A DNA stretch of 64,000 nt, taken from NCBI RefSeq assembly GCF_028621955.1, contig NZ_CP117516.1, forward strand, positions 2,998,001 through 3,062,000, in the 5' to 3' direction. The translations under genes and the position numbers were made by a program. This document shows, in pieces, positions 10,071-22,060 of this stretch; position 1 is the stretch's first letter, and each line of letters begins with the position of its first letter. Below the pieces are notes generated by a model, which had not been told where the DNA came from, did no database searches, and saw only the letters and a program-made list of their open reading frames with translations. This DNA is from Erythrobacter sp. BLCC-B19. GTDB taxonomy: Bacteria; Pseudomonadota; Alphaproteobacteria; Sphingomonadales; Sphingomonadaceae.

Positions 10071-11513
10071 TCAGAGCGGGGAAAATCGGTCAGGCTCAAG
10101 CCCCAGCTCACCAATCCGCTTGCGCAGGGTGTTGCGGTTGATCCCCAGCAGTTGCGCCGCCCGCAGCTGGTTGCCACCGGTGCGGCCGAGGGCATACTCG
10201 ATCAGCGGCCTTTCAAAGGCGGCGAGCGCGCGGTGATAGAGCGCGCCCGGCGGCGGGTTCTCCCCTGCCAGCCACGTCGTCAGCGCGGCGCCAAACCCGC
10301 CCTGCCCGCCATCCTGCGGCAGATTGGCTGGGACAATCTCGGGGCCGATGATGTCGATTACCGCATCGGCATCGATCCGCTCTTCGCGCGCCATCAGGGC
10401 AAGGCGATAGACCACGTTGCGCAATTCGCGAACATTGCCGCGCCAGTTGCGCTGCTCGAGCCGCTCGATCGCTTCAGGGGTCAGCAGCCTGCGCGGCAGG
10501 CCGTCCTCAGCCGCCAGCACGAGGAAATGCTGCGCGAGCGCGGCAATGTCCTCTCGCCGCTCACGCAGGGGCGGGAGCACGATGGGGACGACATTGAGGC
10601 GGTAGAACAGGTCCTCGCGGAAGGTGCCTGCCGCGATCATCGGGGTGAGGTCGCGGTTGGTGGCGGCAATGATGCGGACATTGACCGCAATCTCCTGCCG
10701 CCCGCCCACGCGCCGGATGCGCCCCGATTGCAGCGCCCGCAGCAGCCGGGTCTGCGCCTCGGCGGGCATATCGCCGATTTCGTCGAGAAACAGCGTGCCG
10801 CCATTGGCCTGTTCGAACTTGCCGATCGCCTGCGCAATCGCCCCGGTAAAGGCGCCTTTCTCGTGCCCGAACAGCTCGCTTTCGACGAGATCGGCAGGAA
10901 TCGCGGCGGTGTTGACGGCGACAAACGGCCCGGTGCGGCGATTGCCGAGTTCATGGATCGCTTCGGCCACCAGTTCCTTGCCGGTGCCGCTTTCGCCGGT
11001 CACCAGCACGGTCAGATCATTGCGCAGCACGCGCGTGATCATGCGATAGACGCCCTGCATCGCCGGGCTGCGCCCGACCAGCGGCATCTTCTCGCCCTCA
11101 CCCGGGATCGCCGCGCCGGCCTCATCGGGCGCTGCCGGACGTGTGCCTGCCGCCTGACGGACGGCGTGAACCAGTTCATCAAGGTCGAACGGCTTGGGGA
11201 AATACTCGAAGGCCTCGCTCTCGCTCGCGCGGACGGCCGTATCGAGCGTGTTCTGTGCCGAAAGGACGATCACCGGCATATCCGGCGCGCGGTCGCGCAC
11301 CGCGGTGAGGCTTGCAAGCCCGTCGCCATCTTCGAGGATCACATCGGTGAGCATGACCGCAAAACGGCGCGCCGCCAGCTGCGCATCGCGCGCGGCGATG
11401 CTGGTGCAGTGCGCAATCGCAAAGCCCTCATCCTCCAGCGCCGCGATGATCACCGTGGCAATCGCGGCATCGTCTTCGACCAGCAGGATCGGATTGGGGG
11501 CGTTTGCGGCCAT
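10071..11513 (-). CDS. ntrC: Nitrogen regulation response regulator NtrC
   Basis: Sigma-54-dependent activator of nitrogen-assimilation genes, 480 aa. The receiver has VEDDAA near residue 13, the phospho-acceptor Asp in MLTDVIL near 56 and Lys in FPKPFD near 105. The AAA+ domain has Walker A TGESGTGKE, an intact GAFTGA loop after ELFGHEK, Walker B LFLDEIGDMP and the R-finger region. The Fis-like DNA-binding domain at the end reads LLGINRNTLRKRI. The start lies 3 bp after the ntrB stop, so the two are translated together. Unlike NtrX next door, it keeps the sigma-54 contact motif. Confidence 0.97.
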   Translation of the reverse strand: MAANAPNPILLVEDDAAIATVIIAALEDEGFAIAHCTSIAARDAQLAARRFAVMLTDVILEDGDGLASLTAVRDRAPDMPVIVLSAQNTLDTAVRASESEAFEYFPKPFDLDELVHAVRQAAGTRPAAPDEAGAAIPGEGEKMPLVGRSPAMQGVYRMITRVLRNDLTVLVTGESGTGKELVAEAIHELGNRRTGPFVAVNTAAIPADLVESELFGHEKGAFTGAIAQAIGKFEQANGGTLFLDEIGDMPAEAQTRLLRALQSGRIRRVGGRQEIAVNVRIIAATNRDLTPMIAAGTFREDLFYRLNVVPIVLPPLRERREDIAALAQHFLVLAAEDGLPRRLLTPEAIERLEQRNWRGNVRELRNVVYRLALMAREERIDADAVIDIIGPEIVPANLPQDGGQGGFGAALTTWLAGENPPPGALYHRALAAFERPLIEYALGRTGGNQLRAAQLLGINRNTLRKRIGELGLEPDRFSPL

Positions 11514-11516
11514 GGC

Positions 11517-12611
11517 TTAGGCGATGTCCTGCGCCTGAGGTAGATGCAGGCGGAAATGGGTGAGACCGGCACGCGCGTCACGATCATGGCTGACATTGCC
11601 GTTCATGTCGCGCACCAGCTTGCGCACCAGCGACAGGCCAAGGCCCTGCCCCGATGGCTTGGAGGAGACGAAGGGCTCGAACACATGGTCGCGCAAGCCC
11701 GGGTCGATCCCGGGGCCGTTGTCGGAAATGGTGATCTCGATCGGCAACGGCACCGCGCGCCCGTTGCGGATCGCGCTGAAAGCGAGGCCGCTGACGAAAC
11801 GGGTCTGGACGGTCACGATCCCCGCGCCGCCCGCCATCGCCGCATCGCGCGCGTTGGAGACGAGGTTGATGAGCACCTGCTCCAGCGCATCGCGATTGGC
11901 CAGCACCGGGGGCAGCGAGGGGTCAAACTCCTCGCGAATTTCGATCTCGCCCAGCGAGCCACTGGCCGCGCGCATCGTCGCCACGGCCGCGCGGATTGCT
12001 TCGTGCGGGTTGCAGGGCGTGACAGGGCCGGTGCGGGTACTGCCCAATTGCTGCATCCGGTCGATCAGCCGGGCAATCCGGTCGACCTCGTCGGTGATCA
12101 TCCGGGCGAGCTTCTTGTCGGCATGCGGCAGCTTGCGTGCCGCCAATTGCCCCGCCCCGCGGATCGCGGCGAGCGGGTTCTTGATCTCGTGCGCCAGCAC
12201 GGCAGGCGCTCCGAGCATCGCCTCGCCGCCCGCCGGGTTGGCGGCATCGTCATGGCCTATCTGCGAGAGCGTCACCACTTGCCAGCCCGGAAAGCCGCCA
12301 AGTGGCGAGGCCGTGAGGTTGACGCGGGTCTCATGCGCGCCGACCTGGATCGCCAGATCGCGCGCGACAAGCGCCTCGTCGAAGGCCAGCAGACGCGCTT
12401 CGACGCGCGGGTCGAGCGGGCCGATCCGGTCGGCGAGCCGGGTGCCGACAAGGCGGTTCGCACTGGTGCCGAGCAGGTCTTCGGCGGCATGGTTGACCTC
12501 TGCGATCACCCCATCGCCGTCGATCAGGATCACCGCGAAGATCAGCCCCGAAAGCTGCGCCCGCGCATCGGGCCGGTCTGCGGGCGCGCTGTCGCTCGGG
12601 TGCGTGGCCAC
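11517..12611 (-). CDS. ntrB: Nitrogen regulation sensor kinase/phosphatase NtrB
   Basis: Soluble kinase that phosphorylates and dephosphorylates NtrC in response to nitrogen status through PII, 364 aa with no TM segment. The N-terminal PAS domain (AVILIDGDGVIAEVNHAAED) is followed by the DHp helix with VLAHEIKNPLAAIRGA (His near residue 140) and a HATPase domain with N box NLVSNARDA, DNGPGID and GQGLGLSLV. The gene sits between dusB and ntrC with 3-bp gaps on both sides. This dusB(nifR3)-ntrB-ntrC order is classical for alphaproteobacteria. Confidence 0.96.
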   Translation of the reverse strand: MATHPSDSAPADRPDARAQLSGLIFAVILIDGDGVIAEVNHAAEDLLGTSANRLVGTRLADRIGPLDPRVEARLLAFDEALVARDLAIQVGAHETRVNLTASPLGGFPGWQVVTLSQIGHDDAANPAGGEAMLGAPAVLAHEIKNPLAAIRGAGQLAARKLPHADKKLARMITDEVDRIARLIDRMQQLGSTRTGPVTPCNPHEAIRAAVATMRAASGSLGEIEIREEFDPSLPPVLANRDALEQVLINLVSNARDAAMAGGAGIVTVQTRFVSGLAFSAIRNGRAVPLPIEITISDNGPGIDPGLRDHVFEPFVSSKPSGQGLGLSLVRKLVRDMNGNVSHDRDARAGLTHFRLHLPQAQDIA

Positions 12612-12614
12612 GCC

Positions 12615-13631
12615 TCAGGCCGCCTGTTGCAGCATGAAGGGGGTATAGAACCGCTCGATCTCGCCAAGCACCTGATCGGCATCGTCGATGAAATTGGCCA
12701 TGTTGCGGAACTCGGCCGAGCCGTGCAGCCCCTTGGTGTACCAGCCGAGGTGCTTGCGCGCCATCTTGACCCCGGTCTCACGGCCGTAGTGATCGAGCAT
12801 CCGGTGGTAATGCTCAACGACGAGGGCGTATTGCTCCTCGATCCCCGGCGTGGGCCGCGCCTCTCCGGTGCGCCACCAGTGCATCACCTGCCCCAGCAGC
12901 CACGGCTTGCCATAGGCGCCGCGCCCGATCATCACGCCGTCCGCGCCCGATTGTTCGAGCGCCTTGGCGGCATCTTCAATCGAACAGATGTCGCCGTTGA
13001 CGATCACCGGAATCTTCACCGCGTCCTTGACCTTGCGGACGAAGGCCCAGTCGGCCTGCCCCTTGTACATCTGGTTGCGGGTGCGGCCGTGGACCGTCAC
13101 CATCTGCACGCCCAAGTCCTCGGCCATGCGTGCCAGCTCCGGCGCGTTGAGGCTGTCGTGGCACCAGCCCATCCGCATCTTGACCGTGACCGGCACCTTC
13201 ACCGCCTTGACCGTCGCTTCCATCAGCCGGACGGCAAGCGGCACTTCGCGCATCAGCGCCGAACCTGCGAGCTGGCCGACGACCTTCCTCACCGGGCAAC
13301 CGAAATTGATGTCGATGATCGCCGCGCCATTGCCTTCCTGGATCTTCGCGGCTTCGGCCATGCTGGCCGGATCGCAGCCGACCAGCTGCATCGAGACGGG
13401 TTCCTCGATCCTGTCCCATGCGGTCTTCTGGGTGCTGACACGCGTTTCGCGGATCGCAGCCTCGCTCGCGACCATTTCGGTGACGTTGAGGCCCGAGCCA
13501 TAGCGACGCACCAGCGTGCGGAACGGCATATCGGTGACACCCGTCATCGGCGCGAGCACGACCGGTTCGGCGACCGTTACCGGGCCGACAGAGATCGGCT
13601 TCAGGGCCGGCGGAGGGGGGAGCGTCGTCAT
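12615..13631 (-). CDS. dusB: tRNA-dihydrouridine synthase B (NifR3)
   Basis: FMN enzyme that reduces uridine to dihydrouridine in tRNA D-loops, 338 aa. The TIM-barrel start [12 protein letters not shown] near residue 28, the catalytic Cys in NFGCPVRK near 110, the FMN-phosphate pattern with IPVIVNGDI and the end motif [11 protein letters not shown] are all present. It is first in the dusB-ntrB-ntrC unit and divergent from ispDF across 79 bp, which must hold both promoters. The link between tRNA modification and nitrogen regulation is a conserved arrangement rather than a known pathway. Confidence 0.96.
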   Translation of the reverse strand: MTTLPPPPALKPISVGPVTVAEPVVLAPMTGVTDMPFRTLVRRYGSGLNVTEMVASEAAIRETRVSTQKTAWDRIEEPVSMQLVGCDPASMAEAAKIQEGNGAAIIDINFGCPVRKVVGQLAGSALMREVPLAVRLMEATVKAVKVPVTVKMRMGWCHDSLNAPELARMAEDLGVQMVTVHGRTRNQMYKGQADWAFVRKVKDAVKIPVIVNGDICSIEDAAKALEQSGADGVMIGRGAYGKPWLLGQVMHWWRTGEARPTPGIEEQYALVVEHYHRMLDHYGRETGVKMARKHLGWYTKGLHGSAEFRNMANFIDDADQVLGEIERFYTPFMLQQAA

Positions 13632-13710
13632 TATCGGAGCGGTGCCTAAAATATGGGCAGGCGCATAGTGGATTGCCGAAAGCGCGTCCAGTGCCTAAGC
13701 GATCCCACCG

Positions 13711-14889
13711 ATGGCCGGCACACCTCCCCTCCCCCCTTTTGCAGCGATCGTGGTAGCGGCGGGTAAGGGCTTGCGCGTAGGCGGCGATATTCCAAAGCAA
13801 TTCAGGATGCTAGGCGGAAAGCCAGTGCTCCGCTGGTCAGTCGACACACTCGCGCACGCGGGTGCGGATGTTATCTTCGTGGTGGTGCCACCCGACGCCG
13901 AAAGCGCTGCCAGAGAGGCTCTGGCAGGGGTGGAAGGGGTGCGCTTCGTTCATGGCGGCGCGACCCGGCAGCAATCGGTGCGCGCCGGGCTCGAGGCTCT
14001 GGCTGCCACCGCGCAGCCCGAGCGGGTGCTGATCCACGATGCCGCCCGCCCCGACCTGCCAGTGGCCGTCATCGCCCGGCTGCTGGCGGCGCTCGATGAG
14101 CACCCCGGCGCGATCCCGGTTCTCCCGGTGGTCGATAGCCTCGCTGTCGCGGGCACCGACGGCACCATGATCGGCAAGGCGACACGCGAGGCGCTGCGCC
14201 GGGTGCAGACCCCGCAGGCCTTCCGCACCTCTGCGATCCTTGCTGCCCATCGTGACTGGACAGGCCCGGCAGACGCGGGCGATGATGCGCAGGTGCTGAT
14301 GGCCAGCAATGGTTCAGTTGCGCTGGTCGATGGCGATGAACGCCTTAAGAAGATCACCTTTGCCGAGGACTTGATGGAGCAAGCCACACGACCCGCCTTC
14401 CGTATCGGACAGGGCTTTGACGTCCACCGGCTCGAAGCGGGCGAGGAACTGTGGCTCGGCGGCGTGCTGATCCCGCATGACAAGGGGCTGGCGGGCCATT
14501 CGGATGCCGACGTGGCCTTGCACGCGATCACCGATGCGGTGCTGGGCGCGGTCGGCGAAGGCGACATCGGCACGCACTTTCCGCCCAGCGACCCGCAATG
14601 GCGCGGCGCGCGCTCGGGGCAATTCCTTGAACACGCCGTCGGCCTCGCCCGCGCCGCAGGCTATGCGGTTGCCAATGTCGACCTGACCCTGATCTGCGAG
14701 GCGCCCAAGATTGGCCCCCACCGCCCGGCGATGCGCGCCGAGGTGGCACGGCTGATGGGACTTGACGAAAGCGCGGTCAGCATCAAGGCCACGACCACGG
14801 AAAAACTCGGCTTCACCGGCCGCGGCGAGGGAATTGCTGCACAGGCCATCGTTTGCGTCACGCTTGCCACGAAGGGAACTGCCACATGA
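13711..14889 (+). CDS. ispDF: Bifunctional IspD/IspF isoprenoid enzyme
   Basis: Catalyses two steps of the non-mevalonate isoprenoid pathway: 2-C-methylerythritol 4-phosphate cytidylyltransferase and 2-C-methylerythritol 2,4-cyclodiphosphate synthase. The IspD half (residues 1-230) has VVAAGKGLRVGGDIPKQF and RRVQTPQAF. The IspF half (about 232-392) begins RIGQGFDVHRL and holds the metal ligands DVH and HSDAD, followed by GDIGTHFPP. The 392-aa fused form is common in alphaproteobacteria; IspE is not in the window. The stop codon overlaps the next gene's ATG. Confidence 0.97.
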   Translation: MAGTPPLPPFAAIVVAAGKGLRVGGDIPKQFRMLGGKPVLRWSVDTLAHAGADVIFVVVPPDAESAAREALAGVEGVRFVHGGATRQQSVRAGLEALAATAQPERVLIHDAARPDLPVAVIARLLAALDEHPGAIPVLPVVDSLAVAGTDGTMIGKATREALRRVQTPQAFRTSAILAAHRDWTGPADAGDDAQVLMASNGSVALVDGDERLKKITFAEDLMEQATRPAFRIGQGFDVHRLEAGEELWLGGVLIPHDKGLAGHSDADVALHAITDAVLGAVGEGDIGTHFPPSDPQWRGARSGQFLEHAVGLARAAGYAVANVDLTLICEAPKIGPHRPAMRAEVARLMGLDESAVSIKATTTEKLGFTGRGEGIAAQAIVCVTLATKGTAT

Positions 14890-15440
14890 CGACCCGCCTG
14901 CTTGCTCCCGCCCTCGCGCTTGCTGCGCTTGCCACGGCCCAGACCGCACAAGCCCAGCAGCAGGCCTGCGTCAACGCGCAGGACCTGTCCGATGCGATCG
15001 TCTATGCCATGCCGCTGGCCTATGATGCGGCGCAGACAGCCTGCGCCAACCGCTTTGCCGCCGACGGCTTCATGGCCACCCGCGGCGAAACCTATATCGC
15101 CCAGTTCCGCGCCACGCAGGACACAGCCTGGCCGGGCGCGTTCCGCTTCCTCAAGACCTTCATGGACAAGGAAGGCGGCTCCGACGACCAGATGGGCGCC
15201 ATGCTGTCTTCCATGCCGGAAGATGCGCTGCGGCCCTTCGTCGATGCGCTGGTCGGTCAGATGCTCGCCGAGGAAATCAAGGGCGACAGCTGCGGCAAGA
15301 TCGAGCGCGGCATCGAACTGCTGAGCCCTCTGCCGGCCGAGAATATGGGCGGCCTTATCGCCTTTATCGCCGAGATGACCGATCTCAAGAACCCGCCGAT
15401 CTGCACGGCCGCGGCAGCGACGGGAACGGCAAAAAAGTAA
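14886..15440 (+). CDS. Secreted small protein with four cysteines, unknown
   Basis: A 184-residue protein from ATG 14886, which overlaps the ispDF stop (ATGA). The first 23 residues form a clear signal peptide ending in AQA, so it is exported to the periplasm. The mature part is helical and has four Cys (near residues 28, 54, 138 and 177), enough for two disulfides. I do not recognise a family. Longer in-frame starts would place a non-signal leader before the peptide. Its position after ispDF is shared transcription with no obvious functional link. Confidence 0.8.
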   Translation: MTTRLLAPALALAALATAQTAQAQQQACVNAQDLSDAIVYAMPLAYDAAQTACANRFAADGFMATRGETYIAQFRATQDTAWPGAFRFLKTFMDKEGGSDDQMGAMLSSMPEDALRPFVDALVGQMLAEEIKGDSCGKIERGIELLSPLPAENMGGLIAFIAEMTDLKNPPICTAAAATGTAKK

Positions 15441-15449
15441 CGCTGCGCC

Positions 15450-15965
15450 ATGCTTCCCCTGTCTCTCCTTCCCGATGACATCGCCGCACTTGCTGCCCGG
15501 GTCGTGGCTGAAAACGCCGCGACCGGGCGCAAGGTCGCAACGGCCGAAAGCTGCACCGGCGGGCTGGTTGCGGGCGCGCTGACCGAGGTTGCCGGATCCT
15601 CAGCCGTGCTCGACCGCGGCTTCGTGACCTATTCGAACGAAGCCAAGATGGAGATGCTGGGGGTGCCCGGCGACATCATCGAAACCTTTGGCGCGGTCTC
15701 GATTGCCTGCGCATGGGCGATGGCCAAGGGCGCGCTCGATCGGTCGCAGGCCGATGTGGCAGTCGCGATCAGCGGGGTAGCCGGGCCAGGCGGCGGGACA
15801 CCGCAGAAGCCTGTCGGCACAGTGGTCTTCGCCCGCGTGGTACGCAATGCCGTGGGCGATCCGGAGGGGGAACTGCGGTTCTTCGACGGCGGCGACGGCC
15901 CCGGTGGACGCGCCGAAATCCGCCGTCAGGCGACGCTCTGCGCGCTGGAGCTGCTGCTACCGTAA
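15450..15965 (+). CDS. pncC: Nicotinamide-nucleotide amidohydrolase (CinA C-terminal type)
   Basis: Stand-alone CinA C-terminal domain, 171 aa, which deamidates NMN to nicotinate mononucleotide in NAD salvage. Family marks are TAESCTGGLVAGALTEV near residue 32, FVTYSNEAKMEMLGV, and AISGVAGPGGGTPQKPVG in the second half. The N-terminal COG1058 half of full CinA is absent, as in E. coli PncC. The 3' end overlaps the convergent ratA-like gene by 40 bp. Confidence 0.93.
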   Translation: MLPLSLLPDDIAALAARVVAENAATGRKVATAESCTGGLVAGALTEVAGSSAVLDRGFVTYSNEAKMEMLGVPGDIIETFGAVSIACAWAMAKGALDRSQADVAVAISGVAGPGGGTPQKPVGTVVFARVVRNAVGDPEGELRFFDGGDGPGGRAEIRRQATLCALELLLP

Positions 15966-16387
15966 AGCTGGGCGGCGCGGGCTTCGAAGGCTTCGACCAT
16001 CTTGCGGAAGGCCTTGTCGAAATATTGCCCGGCGATCTTCTCGAACAGGCGGTTCTTGAAGGTGAAGTCGACGAGAAAGTCGATCTCGCAGGTGTGCTCG
16101 TCCACCTCGCGGAAGGTCCAGACATTGTCGAGGTCGCTCAAGGGGCCGTCGAGGTAATGCACGTCGATAACGCGCGGTCGGTCCTTCTTGACGCGCGAAG
16201 TGAAGCTTTCGCGGATCGCCTTGAAGCCCACCACCATGTCGGCGACCATCTCGGTGTCGGAATTGCTGCGCACGCGGGTGGCAATCACCCACGGCAGGAA
16301 CTCGCCATAGCGCCCCACATCCGCCACCAGATCGAACATCTGCGCGGCGCTGTAAGGCAGGCGGCGGGTTTCGCGGATGCCGGGCAC
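15926..16387 (-). CDS. RatA/Coq10-like START-domain protein
   Basis: A 153-aa polyketide-cyclase/START-fold protein of the RatA-Coq10 group. It begins MPGIRETRRLPYSAAQMFDLVADVGRYGEFLPW, contains VGFKAIRESFTSRV, and has the terminal IDFLVDFTFKNRLFE typical of the group. In mitochondria and alphaproteobacteria, Coq10 homologues bind ubiquinone and help respiration; in E. coli the relative RatA was reported to hinder 70S assembly. The neighbours (lipA, with a 1-bp overlap) favour a respiratory or cofactor role. Its last 40 bp overlap the end of pncC. Confidence 0.9.
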   Translation of the reverse strand: MPGIRETRRLPYSAAQMFDLVADVGRYGEFLPWVIATRVRSNSDTEMVADMVVGFKAIRESFTSRVKKDRPRVIDVHYLDGPLSDLDNVWTFREVDEHTCEIDFLVDFTFKNRLFEKIAGQYFDKAFRKMVEAFEARAAQLYGSSSSSAQSVA

Positions 16388-17346
16388 TAGGCTTGGACCT
16401 TGGCTCCGGTGCGCGCCAGCTTTTCTTCCCGCGCAGCGCGCATCTTCGCGAAGTCGTCGCCCGCATGGTAGCTCGACCGCGTGAGCGGCGAGGATGCGAC
16501 CTGCAGGAACCCCTTGGCCCGCGCAATCGCGCCATAGGCGGCAAAGGCTTTGGGGGTGACGAATTCCTCGACCTTCGCGTGCTTGGGGGTCGGCTGGAGA
16601 TATTGCCCCATGGTGATGAAATCGACCTCGGCGCTGCGCATATCGTCCATCACCTGGTGCACTTCGAGCCGTTGCTCGCCCAGACCCAGCATGATGCCCG
16701 ACTTGGTGAAGATCAGCGGATTATGGGCCTTCACCTCCTCCAGCAACCGCAGCGAGGCGTAATAGCGCGCGCCGGGGCGGATGGTGGGATAGAGCCGCGG
16801 GACGGTTTCGAGGTTGTGGTTGTAGACGTCCGGCCCGGCCTCGCAGATCATCTCGACAGCGCGGCGCATCTTGCCGCGGAAATCGGGGGTGAGAATTTCA
16901 ATCGTGGTGTTGGGCGTCGTCCGGCGCAGCGCTTCGATCACCTTCACGAACTGGCTTGCCCCGCCATCAGGCAGATCGTCGCGGTCGACGCTGGTGATGA
17001 CGATGTGTTCGAGGCCCATCTTGGCTGCGGCAATCGCGGTGTTCTCGGGCTCGAACGGGTCGACCGCCTTGGGCATCCCGGTCTTGACGTTGCAGAAGGC
17101 GCAGGCCCGGGTGCAGACATCGCCGAGGATCATCACCGTCGCGTGCTTCTTGGTCCAGCACTCGCCGATATTCGGGCAGGCGGCTTCCTCGCAGACGGTA
17201 TGGAGATTGAGCTCGCGCATCAGACGGCGCGTCTCGTTATAGCCCTCGCTCACCGGCGCGCGCACGCGGATCCAGTCGGGCTTGCGCTGGCGGGCGGGCC
17301 GGTCTTCGGCAGGGGTCGGCTGCGGCGTGCTGGCGAGGTCGTTCAT
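16387..17346 (-). CDS. lipA: Lipoyl synthase
   Basis: Radical-SAM enzyme that inserts two sulfurs into octanoyl groups on E2/GcvH proteins, 319 aa. The auxiliary Fe-S cluster motif C-x4-C-x5-C is in [12 protein letters not shown] near residue 55, and the SAM cluster CxxxCxxC is in CTRACAFC near residue 80. The conserved [16 protein letters not shown] and TMGQYLQPT follow. The ratA-like gene begins in its stop codon. Lipoylation here serves the pyruvate dehydrogenase genes seen at 28.9-31.3 kb. Confidence 0.97.
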   Translation of the reverse strand: MNDLASTPQPTPAEDRPARQRKPDWIRVRAPVSEGYNETRRLMRELNLHTVCEEAACPNIGECWTKKHATVMILGDVCTRACAFCNVKTGMPKAVDPFEPENTAIAAAKMGLEHIVITSVDRDDLPDGGASQFVKVIEALRRTTPNTTIEILTPDFRGKMRRAVEMICEAGPDVYNHNLETVPRLYPTIRPGARYYASLRLLEEVKAHNPLIFTKSGIMLGLGEQRLEVHQVMDDMRSAEVDFITMGQYLQPTPKHAKVEEFVTPKAFAAYGAIARAKGFLQVASSPLTRSSYHAGDDFAKMRAAREEKLARTGAKVQA

Positions 17347-17420
17347 CGTGCGCCCATTTAGGCGCGCATTCCCGCTGCCGCAAGCGCGCTGCCGGTTGCA
17401 ATTGTGACACCTGCCCCTGA

Positions 17421-17462
17421 CAAAAAGAGAGGCGCCGGACGGTCAACCCGTCCGGCGCCTCT
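17421..17462 (-). terminator. Rho-independent terminator after the secreted repeat protein
   Basis: A perfect 15-bp GC-rich stem (17428-17442 with 17448-17462) with a 5-base loop is followed on the minus strand by TTTTTG. It lies 24-65 bp after the stop of the gene ending at 17486 and before lipA. This is the clearest intrinsic terminator in the window. Confidence 0.88.
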
Positions 17463-17485
17463 ATCGTGGTGGCTGAAGCGCTGGA

Positions 17486-18826
17486 TCAGTAGGCCGCCGC
17501 CGGAGCGGGCGCTGCGGCCCCTGCCTGCTGCTGGGCATAGGCGCTCCACAGGATCGCGAGCGGTGCACGCACGCCGCTCACCTGCTTGAAGGTCGCGCGC
17601 GCGCCCTCGATGTTGCCGGACCCGATCTGCGAAATCCCGAGGCGGGTCAAAGCCAGATCGCGGTCAACCTCGGGCATGGTCAGCGCCTTTTCGTAGAAGC
17701 CCGCTGCCTTGGCATATTCGCCATAGCTGAGGAAGGTGTCGCCCGCCGCGAGCACCGTGCGCAGCTTGGCCGCCGGTGCATTGGCATCACGCTCGAGCGT
17801 CGGCAGCGCGGCGCGGTCTTCGGCGACGAGGCCCGATGCGGTCTTGTACTGTTCATCGACCCAGCTGTCGCTGCCCTTGGGGATCGTGCCTGCGGCATAG
17901 GCTTCATCAATCACGGCCTTCACTTCCACCGGCAGGCGGCGCGTATCGGCGGCCTCGATGTAGAAGATATAGTCGTTCTTTTCCTTGAGCGTGCCGATCT
18001 TCTTGCCGAGGCGCAGCAGATCGAGCAGCACCGGACCGTCGAAGTCGTTGAGGTTCCGGGTGAGGTTCACCGCATCGCGCCAGTTTTCGGGCTTGGGATA
18101 ATCGATCACCCAGCCCTGCACGAAGTCATAGACCTGCGGCACGATTTCGTTGGAATAGGTCACCGAGACCCCGCGACGATACCAGCGCTCGTCGACCGGC
18201 TGACCCGAAGCCTTGCGCGCGGCGATCGCGTCCATGAGGTATTTCACCCCTTCGACGTTCTGATCCTGCGCGAAGTAGAGTTCGGCCATGGTCAGCTGCA
18301 GGTCGCTCGCCGAGGTGGTGTCGCTGGTGTAGCCCATGTCGATCACCTTCTGGAGGTAATCGCGCGCCTTGTCGTACTGGTTCTGCGCATTGGCGAGCTG
18401 GAAGGCGAGGAAGGTATACTTGCCCTTGTCCTCGGGCTTCACCTGCCCGCTGGCGAGCATGATTTCCATGCCCTGCAATTGCAGCGGCTGATCCTTGCCG
18501 GCGATCCCGGCATTATAGATCAGGCCGCCGAGCGACATCTTGTCATCAGGCGTGGTCGCGAGCGGGATGAGCGCCAGAATTTGCGGCTTGAGCGCGGCGA
18601 CATCAGGCGTCGGCCCCTTCAGCGCGGCATCAACCGGCTTATAGGCAGCCACATAGGCCTCCGAGAAGGTCGGCTTGGGCGCTTCATCTTCGCCCTTCTT
18701 CTTCTTTTTCTGCGCGTAGGCCGCATCGGTCAGGCCCGGAACGGCCAGCAGAGCGGTTCCGCTGGCGAGCGCCACCGCCAGAGCAAGCTGGCGCGCAAGG
18801 CGGGCCGGACGACGGGGCGAAGACAT
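17486..18826 (-). CDS. Secreted TPR-like helical protein, unknown function
   Basis: A 446-residue exported protein. ATG 18826 is selected because a Sec signal peptide follows (basic MSSPRRPARLARQ, hydrophobic core, AYA-Q cleavage near 38). The open frame extends 417 bp further upstream but that part has no protein-like character. The mature start is a Lys run (KKKKKG) and acidic stretch. The rest is helical, with repeat-like segments such as GDTFLSYGEYAKAAGFYEKAL and ALTRLGISQIGSGNIEGARATF that resemble TPR units. It ends in an Ala/Pro tail. No enzyme motif is seen; a periplasmic scaffold is possible. It is divergent from gyrA. Confidence 0.8.
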   Translation of the reverse strand: MSSPRRPARLARQLALAVALASGTALLAVPGLTDAAYAQKKKKKGEDEAPKPTFSEAYVAAYKPVDAALKGPTPDVAALKPQILALIPLATTPDDKMSLGGLIYNAGIAGKDQPLQLQGMEIMLASGQVKPEDKGKYTFLAFQLANAQNQYDKARDYLQKVIDMGYTSDTTSASDLQLTMAELYFAQDQNVEGVKYLMDAIAARKASGQPVDERWYRRGVSVTYSNEIVPQVYDFVQGWVIDYPKPENWRDAVNLTRNLNDFDGPVLLDLLRLGKKIGTLKEKNDYIFYIEAADTRRLPVEVKAVIDEAYAAGTIPKGSDSWVDEQYKTASGLVAEDRAALPTLERDANAPAAKLRTVLAAGDTFLSYGEYAKAAGFYEKALTMPEVDRDLALTRLGISQIGSGNIEGARATFKQVSGVRAPLAILWSAYAQQQAGAAAPAPAAAY

Positions 18827-19019
18827 ATTGGTCACTGCATCCTCCACAAGTTGCGCAGGCCGCGCGCCGGGTTGGGGTGCGCACGGTGCGACGAATTCCG
18901 CATAGGCCTTTGGACGGCCCGAACGGGATTTGCAATTCCCGCTAGGCGGGGCGTGCTGAACGGACTTTGAATGTCGCGCTCCATCCTGCCGCTCTCTTGC
19001 CGCCTTGCGGGGCTTGCAA

Positions 19020-19037
19020 GTGTGGAAAAATCCACAC
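19020..19037. promoter_or_regulatory. Perfect palindrome upstream of gyrA, DnaA-box-like
   Basis: The arms GTGTGGA and TCCACAC flank AAAA in the 289-bp gap between the divergent secreted protein and gyrA, 79 bp before the gyrA start. Read on each strand, the ends resemble DnaA boxes (TTTTCCACA, one mismatch to TTATCCACA; AAATCCACA, two mismatches). Function is inferred only from base pattern. The rest of the gap shows no gene. Confidence 0.35.
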
Positions 19038-19115
19038 CGTTCCCCCTGTGTTCGCCTCCACCAGTGGCGAAACCCCCGGCTTGTGCCTAAATAGCGGTGA
19101 CCCTGCGGCCCTGCT

Positions 19116-21935
<2,820 letters not shown>

Positions 21936-21950
<15 letters not shown>

Positions 21951-22060
21951 CCGGCTGTTCGCCCCGCAGGCCCGCAGGACAACCCGTCACCTGACGGGTT
22001 GTTCGCCCCGCAGGCCCCCAGAACAACACGTCACCTGACGGGTTGTTCGCCCCGCAGACA
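21936..22060. repeat. Three 44-bp tandem repeats with a palindrome, between gyrA and its convergent neighbour
   Basis: Units start at 21936, 21980 and 22024 with a 44-bp period; the last is partial. Each begins CAACCCGTCACCTGAC, then GGGTTG or a variant, then TTCGCCCCGCAGGCCC. The middle unit has the perfect stem AACCCGTC/GACGGGTT with an ACCT loop. Unit 1 includes the last codons of gyrA and unit 3 encodes the end of the opposite gene, so both proteins end in EQPV plus one residue. It probably acts as a duplicated bidirectional terminator, although a T-tract is lacking. Confidence 0.85.
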
